DNA of 64,000 bases from Conoideocrella luteorostrata (lineage: Eukaryota; Ascomycota; Sordariomycetes; Hypocreales; Clavicipitaceae). The stretch spans positions 62,001 to 126,000 of the forward strand of contig JASWJB010000053.1 in assembly GCA_032433595.1 (NCBI GenBank). Direction: 5' to 3'. Under the pieces are notes generated by a model. That model was not told the origin of the DNA. It saw only the letters and a program-made list of their open reading frames with translations, and did no database searches. Each line of letters opens with the position of its first letter. Position 1 is the first letter of the stretch. The position numbers and the translations under genes are program-made. Positions 48,869 through 61,584 of the stretch are shown here, one piece after another.

Positions 48869-49350
48869 CTTGATTTCTATCGGTCTTCGCCATGAACTGC
48901 GAAATTTAATCGCAATTCTCTTCGGACATCCGGTGTTTATTTACTCGTTAAATTAGGAATGAAGTCGTGAATGGAGTCCATTGGAAGGTGATATACGGAG
49001 TAGAGTTAGGATGGAATGCAAAGTGGTAAAGCGGGGCCACGCGAAATTGCGTAAAAGCGAGCACTACATTGTGGACCTTACAACAGATGCGGTAGTGTAC
49101 TGAGTACAGATTTCGAAACAATACGGAGCATGTCACCGAGCATTGTTCATTCATCCGGGACCAAAACATATTTACATAGGTACCATGTACGCAAGGGTCT
49201 ACTAGTCTGGCCATTATTCTGAAGAGATGAAAAGGTACACATTACAAAGCCTTGGTAACTCTTATATCTTTTCCTACATGATAGAACTGATGCAAACAAG
49301 TACTGTATTGCCAACAGATGCCACAACTCGGATTCTAACCTTGTACTCTC
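48869..49350. other. Intergenic, SWIM gene promoter and HEM13 3' flank
   Basis: A 482-bp gap. It contains TACGGAGTA at 48994-49002. No gene is seen. Confidence 0.5.
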
Positions 49351-50649
49351 TCAAATCCAATCTTTTGGGTCTTTGAGCATTTCCACAAGACGGTGTTCTC
49401 TACTTTTAGGTTCGGGCTCATGCATGTACTTCCAGCTTGCAGTCAGAGGCAGGCTAACGAGGATGCTTTCCACGCGGGATCCCGGGGTGTTCAGTCCGAA
49501 AGCAGTGCCTCGATCGTGGACAAGGTTGAACTCAACATACTTGCCTCTTCGTAGCTGTTGCCATTCCTTCTCTTGCTCCGTAAATGGCATGTCCTTGCGT
49601 TTTTCCAGTATTGGGAGGTACGAGGGAATGAAAGATTTCAGACAATCTTGGATGAAAGCAAACGTGTTTTCTTGATCACGCTCTGCTTCATCGAGATCAT
49701 CAAAGAAGATGCCCCCGATGCCACGACGTTCACCTCTATGTTTGTTGTAGAAATACTCGTCGCACCACTTCTTGAATCGAGGATAGAAGGTCTTGTCGTG
49801 TGAGTCGCAGGCGTCCTTCAATGTTTTGTGAAAATGTATGGCGTCCTCATCGAATAAGTAGGAAGGGGTCAGGTCACTACCACCGCCGAACCACCACGCT
49901 TGAGAAGAGCCGTCCGGATTCGCCGTTTCAAAATATCTGTAGTTTAGATGTACGGTTGGTGCCATGGGATTCTTGGGATGAAGAACCATGCTCAGTCCAG
50001 CAGCAAAAAAGTCGAGAGATTCTACGTTCGGGTCCAGCATCTTATGGTTTGCGTGCATTTTTTGGATCGCGGGTTTTGGGAGGGATCCGTATACTACGCT
50101 GATGTTGACGCCTGCTTTTTCGAACACATTGCCGTCTTGGAGAACACAGGTTATACCACCGCCACCGTTCTTACGCTCCCATTCATCCTTCCGAAACTTC
50201 TTTCCGTCTACCTTTTCAAGCTCCTTGATAATGATGTTTTGTTGTTCTTTGATGAATTTTTCCATTCGAAGTCGCATTGGTGAGTCGTCGCTGACGGCTG
50301 CCTCCCGTTTTTTTTGGGCGTCCTTCTCCGCGAGGGTCGCCACATCGAGGCTAGCGGCGTGGCCGGCGTTCTGGGAAGAGAAATTTGAATGAGTGATCTA
50401 TTCAAGAGTCTATAAAGTGCGCTGCAGGTCATCACATACCAGTTGAAATGCCAACGGCGCCCCTACGGCAATTGCAATAATAGTAACCCATATAGGACTC
50501 CATGCTGGTCTATTGGCATGCCGAGTAGAATTGGAAACCGCTCGAAGACTTAACTTTGAAAGTAGGCCGTGAGTTTGCATTGCTGGAGTCCAAATGCGAG
50601 GACGGGCCATGGACGCAAGCCGTTGTGCGCAGCGGCTTGATGAAGCCAT
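49351..50649 (-). CDS. HEM13: Coproporphyrinogen-III oxidase (oxygen-dependent)
   Basis: Heme pathway enzyme converting coproporphyrinogen III to protoporphyrinogen IX with O2. Two exons, 50440-50649 and 49351-50370, with a 69-nt intron; 409 residues. The N-terminus is Arg/Ser-rich, then a hydrophobic stretch ([17 protein letters not shown]), which suggests a bipartite signal for the mitochondrial intermembrane space, unlike the cytosolic enzyme of budding yeast. Conserved blocks: [74 protein letters not shown] and [14 protein letters not shown]. It ends in the usual DPKDWI region. The upstream Met used is at 50649. Confidence 0.96.
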
Positions 50650-51940
50650 TGAGGACAAAGCTCTACGGAATGGCCTTAACTGCGACGTGTGAAGCTGGAC
50701 TGTCGAAGGTAGTACTGTTCTTGAGGCAGGTCGTCGAGTCTTGGGAAGGGACTTTAATATGTCGCTTCCATGAACATCGAATGTTGTTGGAATATCATCG
50801 ACTGATAGTACGTAATTGTGGATGTTAGTCGAAGTTACTCCGCCCCGTCATTTGCGTGTAGTGGGTCCCAATTGACATCACCAAAATTGGATGTTTCGCC
50901 GGGGGTTTAAGTTGGTGACTAAGTAACTCTTACGTCCTTGGTAGGCGGCGTATTTGCCTAGCTGGCTAACTCATGCACTTAAAAGCAAGTAGTTTTCGGA
51001 GTACGGAGCAGCGCGGCTACTTGATCTTCATTAGCGGTGCGAACCAATAACTCTACGATGTGGTGGGGTTATTCCGATGTGTTGTACTATGGTGATGTCG
51101 CCTCCATCGCAAGGCACTGACAATGACAGTTGTCTCAGGTAGGAGCTAATACATATGTGGAATCTTTCTCTATTACTGCTAGCTCGGAAAGTATCCTTTT
51201 CACCTTTTGGGGAAGATGTATATAACGGGCCTGGTGTTTAAGCGGGGTTTAAGAACACAGACGTAATATATAATTGCGCCATGCAGGTGTCTCTGGTTAC
51301 GCTGCAGACTATTGAATGTCTTCGCTGTTAATCTTAATGTTTGGTTACGTTCTTAGTAGCATAAGTCCTGAGAGATTGTTAGCATTGGGTTAAGTAGACG
51401 GAAAGTATCTGGCTCGTTGAGGTAAGGACACAGATATTATCTAGGCATTCTCCTGCTACAGATATGACTTTAGGATCGTCGTAATCATGACTAGGCACGG
51501 AGTAGTGATTGAATATTTGTTTTACCACGATATAAACCTGCCACAAGAGGTAACTAGTAGTCACGGACTGTGTATCATCTGCTCTCGCCAACCTTCGCGA
51601 TTCAACCTGCACTTTGACACTATTCCTAATTAGGACTAGCGTTATCCGTGCCCCGCGCTCTTGGGATCTCGTGCTGTCACTGCCTGCCACCGCCTCTCTT
51701 CGCTTGGTCATCTCTAGGTCCCCTCCTGCCACAGTCTGCTGCCTCGTCATCATCTGCCTAATACTTTAACCACCAAGCACCTTCCATTTTCCCACTCCTT
51801 TCCTCCATCAACCTCTGCCTTGCTACTATCGAGAGTATAACCTACACATTTATACCTCACCTCTCACCGATACACAAGTCCAGCAACAACAAGCTTACAC
51901 CGAAAGCAGTATCCATCTCGGTACCTGCACAACCGTGACC
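50650..51940. promoter_or_regulatory. Divergent region, HEM13 / ATG8
   Basis: 1.3 kb between divergent genes. The right 150 bp are C- and T-rich (51770-51870), a common fungal core-promoter/5' UTR feature, and lie next to the ATG8 start. A frame at 51379-51753 (-) is probably chance. Confidence 0.5.
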
Positions 51941-52540
51941 ATGCGAAGCAAGTTCAAGGACGAGCACCCTTTCGAGAAGCGTAAGGCTGAGGCCGAGCGC
52001 ATCCGTCAGAAATACGCGGACCGAATTCCTGTAAGTAATACATAACCCTCGAAAATCAGCCAGTGTAAGCTGTGTCAACAGTTGTAGCCGCTACAATACT
52101 AACCACAACAATGGGTTTGGGTGGTGGATCTTTACACATCGTCGCTCTTGCTCTGATGTCAATCTAACGATTTCTTTATCACTTCGTAGGTTATTTGCGA
52201 GAAAGTTGAGAAAAGCGATATTGCGACCATCGACAAGAAGAAATATTTAGTGCCATCGGATTTGACAGTCGGTCAGTTCGTTTATGTCATTCGCAAGAGA
52301 ATCAAGTTGTCTCCTGAAAAGGCAATTTTCATCTTCGTGGATGAGGTGCTGCCGCCAACAGCGGCCTTGATGAGCAGTATTTACGAAGAACACAAGGATG
52401 AAGACGGGTACGAACGCCTAACTAACCCCGATAAATTCATTCTGTTAGCTACGTTCACGTGTAGACATGGGCTAATTTTGGGATACAGGTTCCTCTACAT
52501 CACCTACTCCGGCGAGAATACCTTTGGTACTTCCCTCTGA
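51941..52540 (+). CDS. ATG8: Autophagy ubiquitin-like protein Atg8
   Basis: Ubiquitin-like protein attached to phosphatidylethanolamine on autophagosome membranes. Three exons: 51941-52030, 52190-52407 and 52489-52540; introns 159 and 81 nt; 119 residues. [20 protein letters not shown] and [20 protein letters not shown] are nearly invariant. The C-terminus reads ENTFGTSL, so Atg4 should cut after Gly116 to expose the conjugation site. The first intron is the longest of the coding introns in genes of this size here. The gene is fully intact. Confidence 0.98.
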
Positions 52541-54879
52541 TGCTGAGCAGTTATACTGGAATTGCTTGGAAGATGACCTAGGCGTTCCGGCTGTGCAAGG
52601 ACAAACTGTGTATTGATTTGACGATGATTTTTACTCAACTCTCTGCTGTTACATCTGCTTAGTACCCGAAACAACGTGCATGACTGGCGATCAACGTGTA
52701 TCTAGTGATTCTGCACCAGGCAAGTCGGGTGCAAATGGGCTAGAGTGTACGGACAATTCCGTAGAACGAGCGCTATCGTAAGAAGCTTTGCTCATTGCAA
52801 AACAACTGGCTTTCCGGCACTGACGGTTTACAACCATTTGAGATTTTGGATGCCGAAACAATAGCAACGAGATGTGGCATGTTATTTCGCTAAGGTTTTA
52901 ACATATTATTATGTGTGGAGAGCGGGAACTCACTGTGTACGGATGAATGGGACAGTACTTGATAGCGCGACAATGCATTTTTCTATTTGATTGTCTAGGA
53001 GGCACCTGATTAGAAACATTTCCTTCAACTGGCAGCTCGCAAGCGTGAAGAAGTTTGGTGTACTAAATAGCTGTATCGATACAGTCTCCCAAGAGAAGCC
53101 AATGGGGGTGCTCTGTTGTTCCCAACGACCCAATATTTTGGCGTTGCAACTTATGAAACATGTATCTGGTCTTTAAGCTACAATAGAGAAGTTTATGAGA
53201 ATGGTCCAGCAGTCCGGCGTTGAGCTGAGGCGCGGGGTTTGGCAACCTTCTTGCTGAAGCATTGCCTCCCAACGAATCTATAGCAGTTCAGAATCAATTC
53301 TGCTTAGCAGTTCTGTAAAAGTCTGCTGGCCTGCTACCAATTTTTTGCAAGCACGATTTGTAGGGTCTCTGGAGGATGGCTAGCAGCTACGACCTCGGAC
53401 CTTAAAACAACCTTGGATTAAACATATACTTGCTTGTTAGGTTTGGGAGGGTGATTCGGCGTCAGACCAGCAATATATCTATATAATCTAAACATGGTTC
53501 ACCGGGCCTTTCAGTTTGATGAATAAATATTGGCGCATTTCGCAAACTGCCTCTGTGAAGCTTGAAACTGAGATATGCACAGTACCGTTATGGACTCGCG
53601 TCGTGTCGCACAGCGTGAGTCAAGTCATGAACGGAGTTCAGGCCGCATATTGTTGCTAATGCGCAATAAAGTTCATTCACTATATACCATTGTAGCGGGC
53701 AGCTTCCAGAATCTCCAAACAGATCGTTAAGAATATAACGGGGCGTCAGTTTTTGGCCGCCGCACAGGCCAACCAACCATGTTTTGCTTGCCGCTCTCCC
53801 TTATTGCCTGCTTGCCCTATTCATACATAGCCTGTGAAGGCACAATGCACTTACGCCCAATCACAGATCTAGCACTTGTCACCATTGGCGGCTCGGACTG
53901 CGACGCAAGCCTGCCTCCCCATTAAATAAGCGCCTCAATGACGTTACACTCCAGGGGTTTTGGTCACTATTACCAAACGCCCTGGCAGGGCTCTACATAC
54001 TTGAGACTGGCCATGCGTGGCGCTAGATGTACCCACTCACTCTCTGCCTAACGACTCTCCATTATGCTGACATCAACGAGATTGAAAACACTGCGAGCAC
54101 TTGGAAAACGGCCGCCAGCGGCTGCTTAGATTTCACGGCCCGGTCAAAGAGTGAGGTAATTTGACCCCAAGCATGTCACATGGTCTCTTTGTTTGCCTTC
54201 TTACATTGTTTGGCAAACGGGTTTGGTGCCCAACTCAGCCCCGCAGTGCAGATGTGAACAACAATAGCTGAAATCATGCATTCTCTTATTCTCGCCATTG
54301 GCAACAATACTATCCTGGAGTGTTTCAGGTCGGATTGCCAAAGAATCTATGGGAGCGACAGGTACTCGTTCATGACTTGTATAGGCGCTCCGTATGAGAT
54401 TCAGCCCGGTTATCTTGCAAGTAGCGATATGACTGGATCATACCCTTGTTCAACAACGGCGCTTATTAGCTCAGCTCCACTACACTTACAACAAGAATAT
54501 GAAGTCGCGGTTGATCCATTGGCTATAGAATACACAAAGTGAATCAAGTAAGCTGGATGTTCTTGTTTTCGACCCCAAATTCACTGCGATAGTTGTGATT
54601 CCCCATGGTTACACTTACCTTATGTTCCCACGCATGAACACTCCGTTAAGAGAAAACAAAATCTGCTTTTGTACTTACAACCTCGTATTCCATTTAGTAT
54701 TCTTCGTTACTGTTTTTCTCATTACGACGATCTACTGTACGATACTCGCCCACGCCCTTGACTCATTTGCAATAGCGGCTGGTCCGCTTTACTTCGTTCT
54801 GAATGCTTTTACGATAACCAGCATTTCTTCAGGTGTATTTTCGTCTTCTAGACGAAAATCTCTACATTATCATTGTTAG
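52541..54879. other. 2.3-kb gene-poor stretch upstream of PRM1
   Basis: It holds the ATG8 3' UTR and the PRM1 promoter. Open frames at 54276-54542 and 54595-54879 (+) lie directly before PRM1. The second is hydrophobic and ends 1 bp before the PRM1 ATG, but has no recognisable domain and no splice that joins it, so it is not called. Confidence 0.5.
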
Positions 54880-57039
54880 ATGACGGTTATCGACATGAAT
54901 AGATTCGAGTTATTTTCCCGGCAGAAACCAAGCTCGACGACACCATACCCAGACCTAGCGACCACTCGTCACTCGAATTCTATCTTCATGGAAGAAATGC
55001 GTAAACCGGTTGAGCATCAATGGTCGGAATATCCATATATTACACCTTATTTGGGTTTGAGGTCCCGTCTCTCCCAAATATGGCTCAACAGATGGACCAT
55101 CCTCCTTATCCTCGTTCTCGTCCGCGTCGTTCTGCTCTTGGCTCAGTTGAACGATAACGTCGGAGACGCTAAAGAACGTGCGCTATCTGCTTGTACTAAA
55201 GTAGAGAGTATCGGTAGTGCTATGGCATCAATGCCTCACTATCTCTCCGCCGGCGTAAACGATCTTGCTGCTTCCGGCATAGAGAAAGCCCTTCATGCCA
55301 TGGTCAAAGTGCTCGATTTGATCATGCAAGGTGTGGAAGGGATCATAATATTTTACATAAACTTTCTGACGGCTACGTATGTCTGTCTCATCACGGCCAT
55401 GGTTCACGGCAGCTTAGATGTTGTCGCCTCTGTCACAAAAGACGCCACCGCAGCCCTCAATAAGGTCGTGGACAAAGCAACTGGGGAGATTCAAGATATA
55501 GCAGGAGGCCTTGAGAAGTCCATAAATGGTATAACCAAAGGTGTCCAGGATTCGATATTTGGGAAGTTCGTTCCAAATATTCCCAAAGTCGACTTTTCGA
55601 AACCAATCAACGAGTTGAAAGGATTCAACCTCGACTCGAGCAACTTTGTTTCAGACGTGCAGAAGCTGAATAAGGACTTGCCGAACTTCGAACAAGTACA
55701 GAATTTGACTAAACAAGCGATTTCAATTCCGTTCAATATCGTCCGAGAAGCCTTAAACCAAAGCTACAGCGGCTATAAGTTTGATAAGCATGTCTTTCCC
55801 TTAGCACAAAAGCAGCAAATGAAGTTCTGCTCTGACAATGACAAGCTGAGCGGTTTCTTTGGCAAATTATTTGAGCTGATTCATAAAGCCAAGATTACCT
55901 TCATCGTCATTTTGTCTTTTCTTGCTATTGCTGCCATAGCCCCGATGGCCTGGATGGAGATACGAAGATGGCGACGACAGGAGAAACACGCGAAACTCAT
56001 CGAAAAGAACCATTACGACCCTATGGACATCGTTTACATTGCATCTAGACCTATTACGGCCACCGTTGGTATCAAAATTACGTCAAAAATGCGAGGAAGG
56101 CGGCAGATTCTTGCCAGATGGTGTGTCGCTTACGCCACTTCAACTCCTGCGATCTTTGTCTTGTCTCTTGCCATGGCAGGATTCTTCTCCTGTTTCTGCC
56201 AATTCATTATATTGAAGGCTGTTCAGAAAGAGGTACCTGCGATAACAAGCGAAGTTGGGAATTTCGCAGACGATGTGATCACCAAACTGGAACAAGTCTC
56301 AAACAACTGGGCAGCTGATGCCAACGGGGTCGTCAAAGGTGTGAATGATGACATAAATAAAGACATTCTCAACTACGTCGCGAATGCCACTGGTGCTGTA
56401 AATAGCACTTTAAATACATTCATCGACACTATGCAGAAAGGCTTAGAAACGGTGTTTAATGGAACGATACTGCTTGGTCCGATCAAAACTGTATTACACT
56501 GTGTCATTGGCATCAAGATCGAGAGTGTCCAAAAAGGGTTGACGTGGGTTCATGATCATGCGCACGTCGAATTCCCTTTGTTTGACAACAACACATTCAG
56601 CGCTGGAGCCCAAAAAAGCGTCTCTGGCGATTCTGGCCTCGCGACATTTCTCGCCTCCCCATCCTCTGTCACCACCGATGAAGTAACTGGGGCTGTCAAC
56701 AGAGTCACTAATTGGCTTCTTAACAATCTCATTCAAGAGGCGCTAATTTCTACGGGGATTCTCCTCGTATATGTCATTGTTGTGCTGATCGGATTAAGTC
56801 GCTTCCTTACCGGCATGGCAATGCCAGGCCGCAACGATGGTGATAACAACTTTGCATACGCAGAAGAAGTTAGATGTCCCCCGAGTCCTCAAATTGTACA
56901 TGCACGGTCAACTGAGCACATCAATACCTACGATGAGAAGTCCATGGCGCTTGATTATAGAGGCGAGACGAAGACGAGCGGCTTACCTAATCGTGAACCA
57001 AGCTCATTTGAGCATTATGACTCTAAGCATCGCTTTTAG
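54880..57039 (+). CDS. PRM1: Plasma membrane fusion protein Prm1
   Basis: Multispanning protein that promotes plasma-membrane merger during mating and, in filamentous fungi, cell fusion. Intronless, 719 residues. Five hydrophobic segments are visible: WTILLILVLVRVVLLLAQL (about 70-90), GIIIFYINFLTATYVCLITA (about 150-170), ITFIVILSFLAIAAIAPM (about 340), TPAIFVLSLAMAGFFSCF (about 420) and ALISTGILLVYVIVVLIGL (about 625-645). The two long loops between them carry many Asn glycosylation sites and amphipathic helices, the Prm1 layout. VEHQWSEYPYITPYLGLRSR before the first segment is the conserved start. A second Met six codons in (MNRFELF) is an alternative start. Confidence 0.93.
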   Translation: MTVIDMNRFELFSRQKPSSTTPYPDLATTRHSNSIFMEEMRKPVEHQWSEYPYITPYLGLRSRLSQIWLNRWTILLILVLVRVVLLLAQLNDNVGDAKERALSACTKVESIGSAMASMPHYLSAGVNDLAASGIEKALHAMVKVLDLIMQGVEGIIIFYINFLTATYVCLITAMVHGSLDVVASVTKDATAALNKVVDKATGEIQDIAGGLEKSINGITKGVQDSIFGKFVPNIPKVDFSKPINELKGFNLDSSNFVSDVQKLNKDLPNFEQVQNLTKQAISIPFNIVREALNQSYSGYKFDKHVFPLAQKQQMKFCSDNDKLSGFFGKLFELIHKAKITFIVILSFLAIAAIAPMAWMEIRRWRRQEKHAKLIEKNHYDPMDIVYIASRPITATVGIKITSKMRGRRQILARWCVAYATSTPAIFVLSLAMAGFFSCFCQFIILKAVQKEVPAITSEVGNFADDVITKLEQVSNNWAADANGVVKGVNDDINKDILNYVANATGAVNSTLNTFIDTMQKGLETVFNGTILLGPIKTVLHCVIGIKIESVQKGLTWVHDHAHVEFPLFDNNTFSAGAQKSVSGDSGLATFLASPSSVTTDEVTGAVNRVTNWLLNNLIQEALISTGILLVYVIVVLIGLSRFLTGMAMPGRNDGDNNFAYAEEVRCPPSPQIVHARSTEHINTYDEKSMALDYRGETKTSGLPNREPSSFEHYDSKHRF

Positions 57040-57975
57040 CGTCTAATTTGCTGTGAGTATGGACACGATTTTTTGCGGCAACCGCCAAGCATGAGGATCA
57101 GAAAAAGAAAGAGAAAGAGAAAAAACATAAATAAATAAGACAAGGGCAGAACGAAGAGAAATCGAGACAGCAGCAAGGGTTGATTGTTTCAGAGTTGTAC
57201 GGGCGCTGTTCAAAATGCTTTTACGTATGCTCTTTACATAAAGGAACAATATTTAGTCTCTTCTATACCAAGAGGTATGCATATTCCTCCATAGAATGGC
57301 TTGGTATTTATCTTAACTTAATAGACATTTCGTGGCAATTACAACGGAAACAACTTGGTGTGGGTTTGGTCCAGATAAACTTAATTGTGTAGTGGTTATT
57401 CTCCACCTTGAACAGTGGCCAGGATCAGAATGTCGAAATTTTCGGCGATACTTAGGCTCCCCGTTCAAGGACAGAGCTTGGTAAAAAGTGATGCAAGAGT
57501 AGTCCAAGCATCTGTAATATTAATCATAAGCGACGAGTGGTGGCAGTTTTGCCAATGAAAACCGACCGCAAATATTTAATGAGCGATAAGATGCATCATC
57601 GATACTCCGTACAGCTCCAAGACCTAATATTACGAGGTATGTTCCTCTCCAGATCCCGCCTCGCACCGCCACCTATAACTATCCTGCTATTGTCCAACTA
57701 ATTAGTATTTCCAAGCACTCAAGAGAAGTGATGTGCTGATTTAGGCAAGTCCGACATATCGAAAGCAGAGCTACTGATGCGAGTGGCGGGATCTTGCATA
57801 AAAAAAAAGACGCTAGCGGGGCGGAGAGCATCGTTGCGGAATCGGATGCGAGTGACAGCACCCACCGTCTGAGTTAAAAGAGGTCGAATTCCGCCACTTT
57901 TTGATACTACTCCCACACTGTATTAAACCGTTCATTATTGCGGGCGGTTTCCCCAATTCGACTCTCAGCTCTACC
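57040..57975. other. Intergenic, TRP5 promoter
   Basis: 0.94 kb. It contains a purine-rich run of GA repeats near 57100-57125 and TACTCCGTA at 57603-57611. No gene is supported. Confidence 0.5.
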
Positions 57976-60521
57976 ATGAATGCCATCAAGCAAACGTTTC
58001 AGCGCTGCAAGGCGCAGAATAAGGTCAGTAGTCATCCTGCCCCTCACTCTTACCGCAGGTCGAACCGGCAACACCCTCGACCATAAGACTCTGGCAGAGT
58101 AAACAAACACTGACACCTTCCTTGCATTGGAGTAGGCAGCACTTGTGACATACGTCACTGCCGGTTTCCCTCGACCGCAAGATACACCTCATATTCTCCT
58201 GTCCATGGAAAAGGGCGGTTCAGGTACATGGAGCAAACCCCATGGACAAACTGTAAAATATGATACAAGCTGACGTGAATCTCTTCGGTTCAGATATCAT
58301 TGAGCTCGGTGTACCTTTCACAGATCCCATTGCCGACGGTCCGACTATTCAGACTGCCAATACTGTATGGTGGCTCCCACTATTGTCTTCCGATCGAATA
58401 GCGACTAATTTATTAAGGTTGCACTTGAACATGGTGTTTCTATTAAAACCACGCTGGCGATGGTTAAAACCGCGCGAGAGCAAGGATTACGAGCCCCAGT
58501 GCTCCTAATGGGCTACTATAACCCGTTATTGCGCTACGGGGAGGAAAGACTACTCCAAGACTGCCAAGCCGCTGGTGTCAACGGTTTTATTGTCGTCGAT
58601 CTGCCCCCGGAAGAAGCTGTTTCCTTCAGAATACTTTGCACAAAGGGAGAGTAAGTTGTCACTTTTGGACTATCCTGTTCTCATTTCCATTGGCCTTCAC
58701 AATTGTTCATGAATGTTAACAGGATTTTGCCACTGTAGCCTCTCATATGTTCCGCTCATCGCCCCCGCTACATCAGACGCTCGGATGAAGATCTTGTGTC
58801 AATTGGCGGATTCTTTCATATACGTGGTATCTCGACAAGGCGTCACTGGCGCATCAGGGTCTTTGAGTGCCAATTTGCCCGCTCTTCTCGAACGAGTCAA
58901 GAAGTGCAGCGGTAACAAACCTGCGGCTGTTGGCTTTGGCGTTAGCACGCGGGAACACTTTCTTAGCGTTGCCAACATTGCTGATGGTGTTGTCGTGGGT
59001 AGTCAGATTATCACAACTTTGCAGAAAGCTGCCACTGGTCAAGGTCCCGACGACGTTGAAAACTACTGTGCCTATCTCTGTGGTCGGGATTCTCTTACCC
59101 AAGACAATACAACTCGGGAGGTGGGGATCGTCGAGGCAATCAGCGACGCAAAAGGACCCAGCGGAGATAATGTAACCGTAAATGCCGTCATAACTGATGA
59201 CGCTCGTATTACCGCAGAGCAGGACAGCGCTCTAGTTGCGCAACTTGCAGCTTTGCACGGCAAAATACCGGAGAGATTTGGCGAATTCGGCGGCCAATAT
59301 GTACCTGAGAGCTTGATGGACTGCCTTTCCGAGCTTGAGGAAGGGTTCAACAAAATCAAAGACGACCCTGCATTCTGGGAGGAGTACAGGTCATATTACG
59401 ACTATATGGGACGACCCTCTCGCCTTCATTTGGCGGAAAGACTGACTGAACATGCAGGGGGGGCTAACATATGGCTCAAGAGAGAAGACCTTAATCACAC
59501 AGGCAGCCACAAGATCAACAACGCACTAGGCCAATTACTTCTGGCGAAGCGTCTGGGGAAGACCAAAATCATCGCGGAAACAGGTGCTGGCCAGCATGGC
59601 GTTGCAACTGCTACGGTTTGCGCCAAGTTCGGTATGGAATGTACCGTTTATATGGGAGCTGTAAGTTCTATTGCTGTAGCTATCGGTGCTGTTTCCTTTA
59701 ACTGACTCGTATTGTAGGAAGACGTACGTCGTCAGGCCCTCAATGTATTTCGCATGAGACTACTGGGAGCAAAGGTGGTTGCCGTAGAAGCTGGAAGTAA
59801 GACCCTTCGTGATGCCGTAAACGAAGCCCTTCGAGCCTGGGTAATTGAACTTGACACCACGCACTACATCATTGGCTCGGCAATTGGCCCTCACCCATTC
59901 CCAACTATTGTCAGGACGTTCCAATCAGTCATTGGCCACGAAACCAGGGAACAGATGTTGGAAAAGAAAGGCAAACTACCTGATGCTGTTGTCGCGTGTG
60001 TAGGAGGAGGCAGTAATGCTGTTGGAATGTTTTATCCCTTCTCTAACGATCCCACAGTGAAGCTAGTCGGAGTTGAGGCTGGCGGTGATGGTGTTGATAC
60101 TGGACGACACAGCGCCACATTGACCGGAGGCTCGAAGGGTGTGCTTCACGGAGTACGGACATACGTTTTGCAGGATAAAAACGGCCAGATCTCGGAAACA
60201 CACTCTGTGTCTGCTGGCTTGGACTACCCTGGAGTCGGCCCGGAGCTCAGCTCATGGAAAGATAATGAACGGGCCAAATTCATTGCTGCCACAGACGCTC
60301 AAGCTTTCCAAGGATTCAGATTGATCAGCCAGCTGGAAGGTATTATTCCAGCATTAGAGTCCGCACATGGCATCTACGGTGCTATTGAATTGTCCAAGAC
60401 AATGAAGAAGGACGAGGATCTTGTCATATGTTTGAGCGGCCGCGGAGATAAGGATGTGCAAAGTGTGGCGGAAGAGCTTCCCAGGCTAGGACCGCAGATT
60501 GGCTGGGATTTACGTTTTTGA
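57976..60521 (+). CDS. TRP5: Tryptophan synthase, fused alpha-beta
   Basis: Bifunctional enzyme for the last two steps of tryptophan synthesis: alpha splits indole-glycerol phosphate, beta joins indole and serine with PLP. Six exons: 57976-58023, 58136-58223, 58294-58364, 58418-58650, 58739-59660 and 59718-60521; 721 residues, the normal fungal length. Alpha part (1 to about 255): [58 protein letters not shown]. The beta part begins near [20 protein letters not shown]. The PLP lysine lies in [13 protein letters not shown] and the phosphate loop is [10 protein letters not shown]. The first intron has a GTCAGT donor. All junctions restore conserved sequence. It converges with the mitochondrial ribosomal protein gene. 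Confidence 0.97.
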
Positions 60522-60702
60522 AAGGGTTGATAAGTTCCGGCGTGCATTGCGTGCCTTATTAACGGGCGATATGTATGGCGAAAATGACAGTCAAAGCTGG
60601 TAGAAGTATAGATCATAAAGGGTATTCGTGCAACCGACGGTTCTATGTTTTTGGTTGGGGTACATAATACATAACACTAAGCTCGTGCAAATACATACAC
60701 AA

Positions 60703-61584
60703 CTATTTAGCCACAACCCTTGATCTTGCGTCTGTCGAATGGCCATCATCGAGCTCTTGAAGTTCGTTCAGTAATACTTCATCTGATAGTTCTCTCACTC
60801 CCTCCAAGTCAGCTAAGCTGTCGTCTCCCAAAATAAAAGCATCAGCTGCAGAAACACGCATTTCGTTCAATGTACCCCGACTGCGTGTGCTTAGCGGACC
60901 GGGGGTAGCATAATCGAGTGCAAAGTGAATTATATCGTCTCTGTTCTCAATTTCCTTCGGTTCTAATCCTAGAGTGATTCTCTCTTTATTCAATCGATGT
61001 TGAACAGCTTTGGTCTGCATTAGAATCCAGCGTAAGTTCCAGCCACCCGGCCCAAGCTCCTTGATTCGTGCTGACTTGCTCTTGAGAAGATAGTTCTCAA
61101 TACCACCTTCCCGGCGAATGGTCTTAAGTACACGAAGGGTAAGTCGAGTCTTGACACGAGCCCCGAGGGCAGGTGAGAAGAAAGCTTTCACGTGAACATT
61201 TGGTCGCCAGAAACGGCGGGACTTGTTATTGTGCCTTTCAGCTACGTTGTTGCCGAAGCGAATTCGGGCTGTGCCGTAGAGACCGTGGTTGGATTGCTTG
61301 TACACACGACGCTCTCCATATGGGTAGGGGGGAATTAGATCTGAGGGCAAGCGATGTGGCTTGATTGTCTTGGTTTGTTGCGGCAACGTTGTTGAGAATG
61401 CTCTGGAAGAAGATGTCGAGATATCATAGCGCGTCAATCGCCGTAGTGTCGCGATGGCAACTGTAGAGGAGAAATACAAAGGTATCGAAGAAGAAACATG
61501 GAGGGTGGATGTTGAAGGATATTTCGATGATAGTATAGCCGCTACCCGCTTGTGGACATTATGTAATAGAGCAGTTGTCGACAT
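60703..61584 (-). CDS. Mitochondrial large-subunit ribosomal protein bL28m
   Basis: Bacterial-L28-type protein of the mitochondrial 54S subunit (Mrpl24 in yeast naming). Intronless, 293 residues. The first 70 residues are rich in Ser, Thr and Arg with few acids, a mitochondrial presequence. The L28 core follows: KQSNHGLYGTARIRFGNNVA, RRFWRPNVHVKAFFSPALG, VKTRLTLRVLKTIRREGGIE, then NYLLKSKSARIKELG. The C-terminal 90 residues form the fungal extension. It is convergent with TRP5, with a 181-bp gap. Confidence 0.9.
   Translation of the reverse strand: MSTTALLHNVHKRVAAILSSKYPSTSTLHVSSSIPLYFSSTVAIATLRRLTRYDISTSSSRAFSTTLPQQTKTIKPHRLPSDLIPPYPYGERRVYKQSNHGLYGTARIRFGNNVAERHNNKSRRFWRPNVHVKAFFSPALGARVKTRLTLRVLKTIRREGGIENYLLKSKSARIKELGPGGWNLRWILMQTKAVQHRLNKERITLGLEPKEIENRDDIIHFALDYATPGPLSTRSRGTLNEMRVSAADAFILGDDSLADLEGVRELSDEVLLNELQELDDGHSTDARSRVVAK

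Noticed and set aside
54595..54879. A hydrophobic 94-codon frame ending 1 bp before the PRM1 start.
   Set aside because: No domain, no splice joining it to PRM1, and the conserved PRM1 N-terminus is complete without it. An upstream regulatory frame cannot be excluded.
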